Shown piece after piece: positions 22,839 through 35,375 of a DNA stretch of 64,000 nucleotides. The stretch covers positions 1,364,001 through 1,428,000 of the forward strand of contig NC_063069.1 in assembly GCF_022605165.1 (NCBI RefSeq). The letters run 5' to 3'. Source of the stretch: Purpureocillium takamizusanense (taxonomy: Eukaryota > Ascomycota > Sordariomycetes > Hypocreales > Ophiocordycipitaceae). The stretch's first letter is position 1, and each line of letters opens with the position of its first letter. Below the pieces are notes generated by a model that was not told the DNA's origin, searched no databases, and saw nothing but the letters and a program-made list of their open reading frames with translations. The position numbers were made by a program, and so were the translations under genes.

Positions 22839-25350
22839 GATGAATGATATAAGATGGCTTCCCTACAGGCGGGCGGGCGGCGCGTCGCAAAGGTGGTGGT
22901 GGTGATGCGGCTTCACGAGGCTCTTGAGAGAGAATCTCTCTCGCGTCGTGCGCGCGCAGCTGCTGAGTGCTTCGATGCGGGTTTCGGCGCTGCGTGCCCG
23001 CTCTTGCGACGGAGCGCACGTCTTCCCGTCTCTTGGGAGGGTTCAATTGTTCTTATATGCGCCCGCAAACAGTAAGGGTCGCACGGAATGCGGCGCGGAG
23101 GAGGTGGTGGGTGCGGCGGCGGCCTCGTGGTCTGCCTCGTCGTTGTTCGTTGCGGCGATGGAGCGACTGTGGGCACGCGGGATGGAGAGTGCTCGACGTG
23201 CGTGTGATGGTGGTGGTGGTGCACGGCACGCGTTGGTGCTGCTAAGTCGCTTGTCGCCTTTGTCGTCGTCTCGGGCGGCTGCGACTATGGTGGTCGGTTG
23301 GTGGTGGTGGTGAAGAAGCGAACTCGAGTGTGCGCGGGAGAGGATGTCGGCCAGAGGTCGTCGTTAGATGTTTCGTTTGGGCCAATTTTTTTCAGCCTCC
23401 CCCCGTCGTCGTCGTTTCGTTGTCCTCGAGCACCCTGGTAGTCGTCACTGGACCAATAGCGGAGCTGAAGCGCTGCAAGGCTAGGTATGTTACCGCCCTG
23501 TGGAGGTCCCCGCCGCTGCCCTGCCGAATTGCGCGGGCGGGCTGCTACCGGCAGGGACAGCAACCTTAGTACCTGGAGGGCGAGCACTTCACTGACTGCC
23601 TTGGTACCTAGGTAGGTGAGGTGACTGGCGTGACCACTGAGACAACCGGACCGGCCACCTGGGCAGCTACCTACTTATCACGGCGGCCTGCTGGGCTAGA
23701 CTGGACTGACTGCCCTGGAGGATCACGGCAGAGCAAGTGGAAAACAGGGCGGCCCAGACTGCTGAAAGGAGGGACAGCACGAAGCATACCTGGACGGTAT
23801 GGATACCACAGCGCGTGGAACACACAGAACAGAACATCCCAGTGACAGCCCGGATGACAGCCCAGCTACCGGGCGTGTACTCCATTACAGTAGGTCCAGC
23901 ACTTCGTGCAGCGGCGCAGGGGCCTTCCCCACCGAGCGGGCACGGACCACCAAGGCAGGAAAAAGCATACCTCCACAATTGGAGCAAGCTCCACAACGCT
24001 GAACGATGCCCGCTCACCGAGTCCTGTTTACCGTGGCTCTCCTTCAAGTCACCGCGTCGCATCACGTTTCCTCACGTCCGCCGCGCGCCCCAGCTTTACC
24101 TAGGTAGGTACCTACTGCTAGTTGCTCAGCCTCCACCCCCCTTTCGGCTCTCGTGGCTCTCACGTCGCTCGCTCGGCTGGGCGGCAGTGGACTATAGTAG
24201 TATACCACCACCGCCACCATAACCACAACCACAACCCACCACGGCTCCCCCTTGCCTGGGGGCCGCCCCGTATCCTCGGCACCCCAACGTTGTTTGTTAT
24301 ACTTGGGTAGTTTTTGTCCTTGAGCGCCCGACATCGCTGCGAGAGAACCCACGAGTTGGGTTGTTAGCTGTATATACTTTCTCTCCGTTGCCCAGCCTGC
24401 CGTCTACCGTATACAGGGTCAAGGGAAATAGAAGCATACCAAGTAACTTTACATACATCATCATATCCTCATCCTTATTTCACGTCTCTCTCCCTCCTTC
24501 TCGCTCTCCCCTCCGCCCAAATTGCTCGCTCTCCCGGTCGGCTCTCTCCTCGACCACCTGGCTCGTCGTAATCTTCTTCGCATTTCTCCTCCTCTCGCCC
24601 AGCATCGGCTCTTGGGGCCCTCGAGTCTCGATGGAGGGGGAACAGGGTCAGCTCACACACCTGTCACGGATAGGGGGACGCTTGATCGGCAGCTCACGGC
24701 TCTCCGTGCTCACTGCAGCGTGATGAGCGGGCCTGGGTGGTGGTGTGTGGCAGAGCGGGGTCCCAGCCAGTTATCGCAGAACAAGACGGCGCGGTGCTTT
24801 TCCCCCCCAACCACCGCGCCGCTGCTTGCGACGCTCCCGCATGGCGTGCCGTCGGCTTGACCCCTCTCATCGAGGAGCTGAACGCCATCCGGCACGAGGG
24901 ACGTGGTCCGGCCGCCCTCCCGGTGCCTATCCATCACATCGCGCCATCACAAATGTCACTTGCGATGTCGTCCTCAAGACTCGAGTTGCGGCCATCAAGT
25001 GGTTCATATTGTAGAGCCGTAGCCATCGGGGTAGTGTGATGATGATACAATAGTACATCTTTGTCCAGCGAGCCTGCGTGGTACAAAGCCAAAATGTGCG
25101 TCCCGCCGAGATCCCGTCATAGTCAGGGTGAAAGGCGTCGTGTCAAGCAAACTCCGATCCTTGTACACCCCTTGTGTAGCCGCCGCATAAATCTGCGCGC
25201 CCTCCTTCCAAACTCCCAACCCAAGAATAAGAGCAAATGTTGTGTGTCTTTGTTTCGTTAATTAATATGTCATCATGCGGCGGCCATTGTCATTGGAAGA
25301 TCCAATCGTAAGACGTGACTATCGGGAGGTCGGGACGGGCGGGATTCCGC
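22839..25350. other. Intergenic; no gene recognised
   Basis: About 2.5 kb upstream of SPF27 and downstream of the STF2-like gene. No coding-like frame is seen. TACCTAGGTAGG words occur at 23600-23615 and 24095-24118, and GGTGGT/ACC-type simple sequence near 23200-23310 and 24205-24240. Confidence 0.55.
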
Positions 25351-25988
25351 TCAGTGAGCCGACGACCCACCGCTCTCCGACGAGTCCGTCTTGGACAGGT
25401 CGTCGCCCTCGTCGCTACCGGGGCCGTGCACCGACTCCTCGAAAACGGGCTCGGGCTCATTCACGTCGAACTTGGTCTTGAACTCGCCCATGTGATGTGA
25501 AACGGTGCTGCTGTTGGAGCGACGACGCGCGTTGGTGAAGCGGAAGTCTTCATCCACTACCTCTTCTCCAAAGTTTCCCCTATACAGCCATTGCGTTAGC
25601 GCACCGTTATCAAGGCAGCGTTTTAGAGGCAAAAAGCGTCGGGCACATACCAGTTGCCCTTGCCGCCGCCGTCCTTCTTGATCTTCTTGGGATCGGCGTC
25701 GGCATAGCCATGCTTGGCAAAGAAACGAGGGAGATGCTCTGAGGGGGCGGCGGTGCCGTCGGCAAGGCCCTTGTGGTCACGGTCATTGGCCTTGTGGGAG
25801 CGAGTCACTGTGACAGATGACCGTTAGCCACGCCGAGTCAATGGCTAATGGGTGCCAGTGCTAGCATCGATGTAATCGACGAGACGACGGCATGCATCGC
25901 CTCGCAACAACAGGATCGCCGCACAATGGCAGGGCGTGGCGGCGACATGGTGCCATGGATGCAGGAGTAGGGGTTGAGTAGACTCACT
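25351..25988 (-). CDS. STF2-like hydrophilin / ATPase-stabilising factor family
   Basis: Coding parts are 25988 (one base), 25807-25651 and 25579-25351, giving 128 aa. The ATG itself is made by splicing: the leader exon ends ...ACA, a 180-nt GTGAGT...CACAG intron is removed, and the next exon begins TGACTCGC. The protein starts MTRSHKANDRDHKGLADG. It carries the family hallmarks HGYADADPKKIKKDGGGKGN and WGNFGEEVVDE, a basic RFTNARRRSNSS motif, then an acidic Ser-rich tail. It is highly hydrophilic with no membrane segment. In yeast, Stf2 and relatives stabilise the ATP synthase-inhibitor complex and act as desiccation-protective hydrophilins; filamentous members are longer than the 84-aa yeast protein, as here. 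Whether this one acts at ATP synthase is inference. Confidence 0.85.
25808..25987 (-). other. Leader intron that splits the start codon
   Basis: A 180-nt intron starting GTGAGTC and ending TCTGTCACAG on the minus strand. The A of the start codon is the last base before it and TG are the first two bases after it. The unspliced message has no ATG at this point. Confidence 0.75.
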
Positions 25989-28900
25989 GTTGTACGGTGT
26001 GGTGTTGGAGATGGGGTTTTGGGGGGGAAGAGGGGTAGCTGAAGCTTGTCGAGAGGTTCAGATAGACGGCGAGTACGTTGGGCGGTGCTCGTCTGTGTAA
26101 GCGGACAGGAAGGTTGGCGTGTAAGTGCGAGTGTGGTGGTGGTGGTGCTTTGGAGTGATTGCGGTGATGATAGAGGCAGGAGGAAGATGAGAATCACGGA
26201 TGGATTGATGGCAAGATTGATGGAATGGAATGCTGATGAGAGCTTGGAGGGGAGAGGATGGGTGAGGAGGAGGAGGAAGCTGGCTATTATATCGGAGCGT
26301 CACGCGAGTGCCGGGGGGGGAGGGTGGGTGGTATGACGGAGGGCCAATCAGCTCGGTCAAGCCATGGCCACGCACCTGGCTTCATCGAGCGACGAGGTAC
26401 GTACTGATTGCCGGGGCCGGCCAAGTCAGTCGAGTCACCGTCACCTTGGCTTTCTCGGGTTGCCGTCCTGCGATGGATGGGCATGGACAGGTGAGCCAAT
26501 GTACACAATGGGACCATGGAAGCCGGCGGAAGAGCAGGAAAGGGGGCCCGTTTGCCGCAGGCAAGGTGGTAACTGTGCCATTGTGGGCTGCGTGTGCTCC
26601 AGGATGATGAGGCCATTGAGACCTCGGAGCGTGGCACACGCCCAGGGGGAGGGAACTGCAACTCTCCGCTTCAATGCCGTCCTCGTGTGTCCTGTTGCGC
26701 CTCTCTCTCTGCCCCGATCCATCTTGGCACGGCCCGAGGCAGTGATTCACTCTGGTGGGCGACGCACGACGCGCAATGGAAGTCAACAGAAGCCTCGGAT
26801 TCAAACGCGGACGACAGACAAGGAGCGGCCCAGACCACCCCCCTGGGAGAGGTCATCGCGTGACCCCCCGGACACTGACGCAACAGCACAGGGAGGGGGA
26901 CCCCACTCTCGGCGGGTCAGCAACTCACCAGTCACTCACTTCCCGGGCTGGCTGTGCGGCCAATTCGTTCACCGTGGTCTACAGTGCTCGCCGATCCCCT
27001 CATCGCGACCCGGAATGAGCATTACGGCTCGGAGGGAGGGGAGAGTTTGTTACCCAGCCGTTTGCGCAATTGAGAGGGGCTGTTCTGCCACTCAATTGCC
27101 TCAATTGGTCTTGATGGATTGCGCCCCTCTCCGTCTGCAACGATCGAGGCCCGGTCTCGCCCTGGTTGCGGCACCGAGCCAGCGGTGCAGCGCCGTGTAC
27201 CTGCCGCTGTAGGAACAAAGTACAATGGAGCAGTAACTCGCCTGAGCTCGGGCACACGGCGGCGGCGGCGGAGGCGGCCCCTCACTGCCTGCCAGTGGGG
27301 GTTCCACCTGAATGAACCCTTGCTCGCCTGGCCTGGCGGGGCGGGCTGATTGCCTGCACTGGAAGGAGCCTCCTGGGCGCGCTGTCTACCTTTCTCCTCG
27401 CGTTGTACTGTCTCGGCTTGCTGGCTTGCTGCTGGGCTGGCGATGCGGTCCCGCAACTGGCTCCACCGCCGGAACTGGACAGACAAGACTGAATCGTCGA
27501 ATCGACGTTCTCATCCTCCCAGCTGCTTTCCCTCCGCATTATGTGCTGTGCTGTGCTGTGCTGTGTTATGCCACGCGGAGCTGTCCTGTTCTGTCCGGCT
27601 GATCCGGACTTGGTAAATATAGGGGCGGAAGGGGGCGCAATTGACGTTTCGTGGGGCACCCAACGGAGCTGGTGGGCGGGCTGGGCTGCGTACAAAGGAC
27701 AAGGTTCCATTCCATCCTGATGGACGCTCCGAGCGCTGCTGCCCTGTGTTTTCGGCCCCCAACCCGCCCTGCGCGCCCGCGCCGCACCCGGGGAGCAAGG
27801 GGCAGCACCGCCCGCGTGCAACTGGAACATCCCATCCATTGATCGATGGAGCCCAGAGGCAGCCCGCAACGAACGACAGTACGTCAGTGCGTACGGGGCA
27901 GTATCTGAAGGTCCCCAGAATAGGTACCGAACCCACCCCAACAAGGCATCCAAGTTGAGGGTACTGAGTTGAGGGTACTGTCCTGCCACAACAGGACGTA
28001 CGTCACTCACCCAAGGTAGGGAGAGGCCAAGCCAAGGTCGCCGGTACTCGGAGCACCCACATGGCGCATCCGCCATTGCGGGGTATGGGGTACATGACTG
28101 GCGCCGACGCCAGAATCCACTCTTCTCGAATGGGCGGGCGGAATGCAGGGACTGAACTGGACTGGGGCTGGATCCGGCTGGCTCCTCTCTCTGCTCTGCT
28201 GTGTGTGCCCTACTGTGCTGTGCTCTGCTGTGCTGCCCGCCACCTGGACCTCGTGACCCGCCCAGGGTGCGAAAGCACACCGATCATTACTGCATGTTCC
28301 ACCAACGCGCAGCTTTCGGAGTCCGGCTACGCAGGCGCGTGCCCCGCGGCGGCCAGGCCAGCCCGCTGGAAATCGCCCCCGTCCACGGTGAACGTCGACG
28401 GATTCCGTGAGCAAGACCACCCACCGGCCGCGACGCTGACCGCCCGTCAGGCGCGCCGCATCATCAACTGTCGCCGCCGCCGATGTCGCCCGCCGGAGCT
28501 CCGCTTACTTTCAATTATTCGTCATCTGCGCCTCCAGGATACACGGCGGCCGTAAACGGCGGGGAGGGACGCGGCTGGACGCGATCACGAGGCCGGTCAC
28601 CCAGCCGGGCTGGGGGACTGCCGTGTCTCTGCTTCCTTGCTTGCTTGCATGTAAGCCATGCAATCAATCGCCTTTTGCTGCGTCGCGCATTTCGGACAAG
28701 CGATCCCTCCCCCCTCGGTGAGTCAAACCGCCTGCCACTTGCTGCCGTCCCTAGTCTGGCTGGCTGGCAAGCCAAGCTTGCACTTGCCGCCCGCCCTCAC
28801 GGCCGCTTTCGTGTCCCACCTACCCGTCCGCCCGTCCGTCTGTTAGTATGAGACGCTGGGAGCCCTGACGTAGTTGTTTGGGAGCACGTTCCTGCGTGGA

Positions 28901-29537
28901 CAAACGACTGAACCAACAGACCGCCCCGCGAGAGCACATGACCTCGTGTCATCTCAAGGTCACCGCCGTAGCCGCCCATTGTCCAGGTTTAGCAAGCGTG
29001 ACCTGTATGCTGTACCTGTGGGACTCACGATTCAAGCTGGGACGCGACGGGACAGGCAGACAACTCAACAGTAGCCGCCACTTTGTGTTCGCAATTGACA
29101 CCTGGTTATATCCCTCTTCTCTGTCTCCCCCTCTGCGTGGAGTTGGACACGTGTACAGACCGGACCGTACTTCGTACTACCAGGCCCTCGTCAGACGATG
29201 GCACGCCACCAGGCGGTCTTAGTGAAAGCTGTATAGCGCCCTGCTTCGCCTCAGAAGAAGGCAGCTCGTCCCTAGGAGACCTAGCCAGGACTAAGACCGG
29301 TCTGTCCCACGGGTTGAGCCTTGTTTGCACTGCCAATAACACACAACACGTCGAGTCAATCGCGTCACGGCATGTATTGTCATAGTGTTCTATCATGCTC
29401 TCAGACCTGCGCTGTCCAGTCCGTCTGTGACCCTCCTGCACGTGAAACCAAGGCCAAGAGGGAAACTAAATATACAGCATAAACTCCCACAAACACGGCT
29501 CAGCAACCCCGAGCCGAACCAGTCTCATCTGCGCCGC
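25989..29537. other. Intergenic; no gene recognised
   Basis: About 3.5 kb. The part just right of 25988 is the leader and promoter of the STF2-like gene. Open frames at plus 26364-27212 and minus 27282-28280 are long but lack codon bias and recognisable motifs. Tandem GCTGT units occur at 27542-27565 and a related CTGTG-rich block at 28210-28236. A GTACTTCGTAC palindrome lies at 29167-29177. Confidence 0.55.
27542..27565 (+). repeat. TGTGC pentamer repeat
   Basis: About five tandem TGTGC/GCTGT units in intergenic DNA; a looser copy of the same motif lies ~670 bp to the right. Confidence 0.85.
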
Positions 29538-32500
29538 TTATTTTGTTCCCATCTTGGAGAACTCATTCTGGTATCGCAGCTTGAAGCCATTGCACAAGGC
29601 TCGCATGTCGGGGTACTGGTACCCCTTGAGCTCGTATCCCTGAGGAATGGCGCGCACCGGCAGACCGATGACTCGAGCGGTCCGGCTGGCCTTGAAACAC
29701 AGCCAGAAGTACCCCGGGTGTTTTGTGTCGATGCAAAACGCATATGTTGACCGGTTAGGGTTGGCGTCGATATACGTCGTCAGCCATTTCTCTGCCCATA
29801 GCGTTAGCATCGTAAACAAAAGCAGCAACATAGGGACGTGCACATACCCGTCTCGCCTCTTGACCGGTTCTGGAACTTGTCGTGCCTCATCATCTCCTCG
29901 ACCTTCCTCGCCATGGCCTTGACGTGGTCGACAATCAGTTCGTCCAGGTCGCTATACGTGTACTTGCCGCCTACGCGTAGGAGCTTGCCGACTGAGAATT
30001 CGTTGTCCTTCTGCATCTCCAAGACATCAATGTGCTGGTAGACGTTGTCGGCAACCTTCCACGTGACTGCCAGGTGGTCGTTGCCCTTTGACGACGGACG
30101 GACGATGACTTCGCCCGACGGTTGCGACCCGAGGTATTCTTCGGCTTGCACCGAGTTGAACGGCTTGAAGTTCGGGTGCTTGATCACGCGCTGCGTGCGC
30201 CCCGTCGTCTTGTCCTTCTCCCGCAGCTCGTCCTTATCCTTAGCTTCGAGTGAGTAGTCCCAGCCGTCTCGGCCGTAGTTAATGGGCCGCTTGTACGGGA
30301 CGCGCAGCGAGTCTTCTCGCATCGACAGCTTCGCCATAAAGTCCTTGTAGTTCATCTCCAAGATTTTTGCTTGCGCCGTCTGGCCCGTGCTGAGCACGTC
30401 CTTGACCGATGGCCGGTTTGTCACCTCGTGCGCCTCCACCCGGCCCTCGATGCCGCAGTCTAGCTTCACGATGGCAAAGTCGTCGCGTACGAGGCGTACG
30501 TTGACGGGCACAATCATTCCCTCGCAAAGGGTCGCCTTCGTTTCGCCCGTGAATGTTGTGAAAATCTCCGGCTGTGTCAGCAGCGCAAAGCTCCTCCGCA
30601 ATTCTTCGTACGGCGCCTGAAGCTCGGCGCTGATTGCCTCGAGCGTTGCCCGCTTCCGCTGGTTGAAGTTCTTCAGCAGCTGGTCGGCGTACTCGTCAAG
30701 GACCAGCTCGTTGACACGTTCTTGCTCGTCCTGCTTGAACAGTTTGCGGACGATGGCGCCCGGGCCGTTCTCGTCCGTCTCAGCCTTGACGTCTTCTTCG
30801 TCCAGTTCCAGAGCATCGGCAGCCATCTTGCGGCCGAGCTCGTAGTCTTCCGGGTGGACACGTGTGTTGTCTAGCGGGTCCGATGATGGGTTCGTCGCGT
30901 CGTAGTCGATGTAGAGGAAACTTGCGCAGTTATTCCACACCCTCGGGCCCACGACGGGCACCTTGCCGGTGTCGGGGTCACCGACGAGTTCATCCCTCGT
31001 TGTGACAGAGCCGCCATTGGTGTTGATGGCTTTGATGACGCTCGTCGCCTTTCGGGGCCCGAGGCCTGCAACGTACGGCAAGAGATTGGCCGTATACGTG
31101 TCGTTCATGGCATCGTTGATGTTGACACCGACCATGTTGACCGTATCGACCATGGCGGATTCGAGGTACTTTGTCAGCTTCTCTTGAGGAAGCATATGCT
31201 GGCAAGGATGGAAGGATAGTGATGAAACGTCCTTGCCGAGCGCGGCATACTCCTTCATGGGGTTCTGCATGTAGCGCGCAAGCGCAATGCAGTACCGTGT
31301 GACAGGGTTGAGTGACGGATGTTCTGCGAGAGCCCGAGGGCTGTCCTTGTATAGACGTGCAACCTCATCGTCCACAACAATGACCTCCAAAGGTTCAGTG
31401 CGGTAGTCATTGGTCTCGGGGTCGTCAAACTCGGGACCCATGAGGCCCTTCTCGCTGACGAGCGTTTCCAGATCGCGTACCAGCTTTTGTGTCTCGGCGC
31501 ACCAGCCGCTCACGCCAATAACGTCAGGTCGCCGCCGCTGCACAAGTTCCACGAACTGGTCCCGCTGTGACTCGTCACGAGCGAGGTTGCCAAACTTACC
31601 CTGCTCAAGGACACGGCCATCTTCCTCGACCCACGCCCAGCACACCGGCTCGCGAGCAGGATCGCCCATGCCGTTGGATAGGGTGAGGACGCGGGGGGTG
31701 GTTCCGAGGATCATCCCCTTCGGCTTATAAGGCGCCTGGTCAAGCTTCCTGTAGAATTCTTGCCTGCACATTCTGAGGACTTCGTCTTGGCAAAACGTCC
31801 TGATCACCTCCTTGACGTTCTTGACAATGACCTTTTCTAGTTTGGGGTACGCAAGATCGAGAACCCTCTTGCGCTCCTCTCGCCACTGCTCGGCCCGGTC
31901 GCTGAAGTTCTCCGACTCGAACTCTTGGTAGAGCAGCCGACGGAAATCGTAGTGAGGCGACATCTCGACCTTGATGTCAACCAGGCCCTCTTCTTCAGCC
32001 TTCATCATCTTCAAAAACAATTCAGGCTGATGAACGAGGTCTGCGATCGCCTGGTTCTGGAGATACTTGACCTCGTAATAAGGGTGTGAGTCGTCAATCT
32101 TGCGCAGCCCCTTGTCGGTGCGCCGACAGCTGATTTCAGCATTGTGATAATAAGAGCTCCGGAAGTACTTGCGCATCCGCGGGCTAGCAAACAGTTCCTC
32201 CGAGTACATCTGCCGCGCGGCATTGATGACCTGGTCTCCAGTGTTGAAGCTATCGTCAATGAGACTGTCGGCCAGGTCCATCGGATACTGCTCGACATCG
32301 TCAGGCGTGACCTTTTTGCCTTGGCGCAATGCATTCTTCGCGAGTTGATCTGCCGTTATGCCATAAGCCTTCACAAAGTAGTAGGCTTTGCCGTTGCGGA
32401 CGCGGTCGTAAAGCGAAGACTTGGACCCTGGACGCTTGGTCTGGGAGACATTGCCGGACATGGCTGCCAGGTCCTTGAGCTTTGGGCCATACTGGAAATG

Positions 32501-33949
32501 CAAGTAATCTTGCAGGTCCTGCAGTTCCTCCATGGTCGTCGCCTCCGGGACCATTTCTTCCACAATCGGGTCAGAAACTTCGAGTTCTCTGAGGTTCTCG
32601 TATGTACGCTCAAGCGAATTCCTCTTCTCGACAAAGGAGCGGAACTTTATGTCGAGCTCAAGGATCTTCCAGAGATCGTCCTGATTCAGGAGTTTGTCGG
32701 ACTGGATGGTATAGTCCGGAGCATCAGGGTCGTCGCGTGTTGATCTCCGGATCTTCTTGGAATGGAGCAGATAATCTTTGCGGTGCTGGAAGACGTACGG
32801 TACTTCTACCTCGTCGACGATGAAAAATTCGAGAACCTTGCCCACAGCTTTGCCGAAGGGAGCCTGGAGTTCTTGGCTCAGACCTTTTTTCGGCCAGAGC
32901 AGGGTCGTGATCCATCGCGCCTCCTCCCTGAACTGTTCTGCTGTGAGCTGCAGGTTCTTGAAGGGCTTGCGGTCGAGCTGGAATCGTTCGGGCTCGTCGG
33001 TGAATCGGATTTCGTTGTCTTCGTCCGTGAGAAGCTTCTCCTTCAGCTGTGAGGGCTCAAAAACGTCCTTGAGCTCGATGGCCTGCTCCTCTCGCTCGCG
33101 GTCCTCTTCTTCGTCCTCCAGTTGGAGCGCCCAGTCGTAGTCCTCGCCATTTCCGAAGATGGCTTCCATGTCGTCCAGGGCGTCCTTGTCCAAGCCGGTC
33201 GTATCGACAATCGTCCCAACACCCCTATCGCGCGGACGAGCCACTTCGGCATCTTCCAGCTGTCGCATACGCTCGTCCTCGTCCTCAGGGAAATCCTCCT
33301 CGATGAAGTCGTCAAACTCGTCAGCCTGGGCCCGAAAGTTGGACCGACCGTACGGCCGCTGCTCGGCCACTTCCTCGTCCTCATCGGAGAAGATTTCCTC
33401 GAGGCCGCGACGCTCGTTCACCGGTTCGTCGTCATCGCGATGACCCCGTTTGAGTCGCTTGAACTTGGACTGGAGTGACCGTCAGCAGTGCGCTCCTCCA
33501 GAGTTGGGCATTTACTGTCGGGCATCTCTACCTGCGTCTGTGGTTTCGGCCGCTCCCCGAATTGCTCTCCGATGAGCTCCAAGTCGTCTTCATCGAGGCG
33601 CTCCTCTTCCTCACGATCGCGATGTTCTCGTTTTCGCTTGATCGGACGATCCTCACCATCGGAGCCCTCCCCGCCCTCTTCCTCCTCATCCTCATCGACA
33701 ATGAAACCTTCACGGATCTGTGCAATGGACGGTTATTTGGGGCTGATCAGCCGGATGGAGCACCAGGGCACGCACCTTTCTTGCCTCCTCCTCGTCATCG
33801 TCATCCTCCTCCTCTTCGCTCGAGTCTTCGAAGCCGGCGCCATTTTTCCTCCGGCGCTCCTCGCCGGTTTCTTCGTCGAAGGACTCGTCGTCCTCTTCGT
33901 CGTCCAGCTCCGCCTCGCCGGAGATCAAGTCGCGCATGGAGGTGCTCAT
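29538..33949 (-). CDS. Transcription elongation factor and histone chaperone SPT6
   Basis: Four exons, 33949-33776, 33717-33532, 33469-29848 and 29791-29538, give 1411 aa (yeast Spt6 is 1451). All introns are 56-62 nt. The first ~300 residues are very acidic ([37 protein letters not shown]), as expected for the Spn1- and histone-binding N-terminus. A YqgF-like fold (about 715-795), helix-hairpin-helix (about 905-940, [20 protein letters not shown]), S1 domain (about 1095-1165) and a tandem SH2 module (from about 1225: [20 protein letters not shown]) follow in the expected order. The last exon completes the second SH2 ([19 protein letters not shown]). Known role: travels with RNA polymerase II, binds the phosphorylated Rpb1 linker and reassembles nucleosomes. 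The start [15 protein letters not shown] has A at -3. Confidence 0.97.
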
Positions 33950-34775
33950 CGTGGCGGGTGATTGACGGGTCGAGGCAGCACGCGGCAAACAAGTTTATCG
34001 GACTCCTCCGGGGGGGTTGGGAAGCCGGGGGGAGATGCAGCCGACGGCCCTGAGGGATTCGCGACGAGAAGAAAAGAAGGCACGCGGCCCGCGTATTGTC
34101 GGCAGCGATGCGGCGTTGGGCTGGCCCTCTCTCTCCCTTTGGGCTGTTTGAATTTTTGGAGTCGTGCTGTAGCTTCAGCCTCATCGCGGTGGCAGGGGCG
34201 CGGAGGAATTACACATGTTCCGCTCCACACCCACAAGCGTGATTACGTAATTTGCGCCATGGTGCTCTGAATGCACGCTGGAGGTACTTCGGTCTTGTGG
34301 ATGATAACTTGATCGTGCCGCAAGGTCGTCCTCATGGAAGAAACCAATCGCCTAATTCTTCATGATCCTTCAGAGCGAGAGACCAGTAGTACAGTATTTC
34401 ACACCCTCGGGTTTACGGTCTCTTTGGTGGCAAAGTGCGGTTACACAGACTGTCAACCTCACAGGATGCTCGAGTGCCGCGCAACTGCTCAGTTCTCTCA
34501 CCCAAGGGCCTGATGACAGCTCAAAAAGTAGAAATTCGAGAATTTGCTTCCTTCCCATGCCAAAGCGTTGAGCTTGATGACCCGAGGAAGCCTCATCCTT
34601 GCCGGCACAGTTTGAGTCACCCCGGCTGCATGCGCTAACGCATGCGGTTTCTGGCAGCCTGCCTCAATTCGACTGCCTGGCGAGGCTCCCGCGAGCGTCA
34701 AGATATATAAGCTTAGAAGACATCTCGTTGCGCCTGTTTCTCACATTCCGCGCCTCTAAGCCTTTGTCATAAGCC
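33950..34775. other. Divergent promoter region SPT6/Nudix
   Basis: An 826-bp gap between two divergent start codons. It holds a TATATAA box at 34704-34710 for the Nudix gene; nothing else is recognised. Confidence 0.6.
34704..34710 (+). promoter_or_regulatory. TATA box of the Nudix gene
   Basis: TATATAA lies 66 bp upstream of the Nudix start codon, followed by a pyrimidine-rich segment (TTTCTCACATTCC) suitable as a start region. Confidence 0.5.
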
Positions 34776-35375
34776 ATGACAGTCGATCAAAGCACTCGGA
34801 TTGCGCCGACGGTCAGCACAGACGCCCTAGCAGGGTCTGAGTCGGTAGCAGCGCACGACATCTCGGTACCCGACTATTACCGTGCCAATCCAGACGTCAA
34901 CGCCCTCATCGTCGGCGCCGTAGTATTTTGCGGCGACGAAATTCTTGTTATTCAACGGGCGGCAGGCGACTTTGCGGGCCTGATGTGGGAGGTCCCGGGG
35001 GGTTGCTGTGAGGCCGACAAGGACAGCACCGTTCTCGCGGGCGTGGCAAGGGAGCTCCTGGAGGAGACTGGTCTGCATCTGCGAAGCATCAAACGCGTGG
35101 TTGACGAGGTCGACATTCCGGACCACCAAAAGGTCGATTTCATGTGGCGCAAGGTCACTTTCGAGGTCGAGGTCGAAGAGGGCCACGGCCTTGCGGCAGC
35201 GGACAAACGGGAAATCATGACGGCTGCGGTCAAGCTCGAGCCGGATGAGCACCAGGACTGGGGATGGGCGAGCGAAAGCCAGGTGAAGGAGAAGAAGTGG
35301 CCCAAGGGTACTTTGGATTCATTGTCGCTGCAGCACGAGTCTATACTGCAGGCATTTCGGACGCGGACAGGATGA
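34776..35375 (+). CDS. Nudix hydrolase domain protein
   Basis: A single exon of 199 aa. The Nudix fold starts near residue 41 (VNALIVGAVVFCGDEILVIQ). The catalytic half of the Nudix box, RELLEETGL at 92-100, is intact and provides the metal-binding glutamates. The front half is atypical: after VPGG (73-76) the spacing to the REL motif is two residues longer than the GX5EX7RE pattern, and Ser84 sits where Glu is expected. A helix near the C-terminus reads ESILQAF. No targeting signal is evident. Nudix enzymes cleave nucleoside diphosphates linked to another moiety; the substrate cannot be inferred. It is divergent from SPT6 and has its own TATA box. The variant box may be a normal feature of this fungal subfamily. 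Confidence 0.88.
   Translation: MTVDQSTRIAPTVSTDALAGSESVAAHDISVPDYYRANPDVNALIVGAVVFCGDEILVIQRAAGDFAGLMWEVPGGCCEADKDSTVLAGVARELLEETGLHLRSIKRVVDEVDIPDHQKVDFMWRKVTFEVEVEEGHGLAAADKREIMTAAVKLEPDEHQDWGWASESQVKEKKWPKGTLDSLSLQHESILQAFRTRTG

Noticed and set aside
26364..27212. Plus-strand open frame of 282 codons with a good ATG context
   Set aside because: Random-like composition, no recognised domain, and no codon bias compared with the real genes nearby.
27282..28280. Minus-strand open frame of 332 codons
   Set aside because: Low-complexity and repeat-derived (GCTGT units), with no conserved features.
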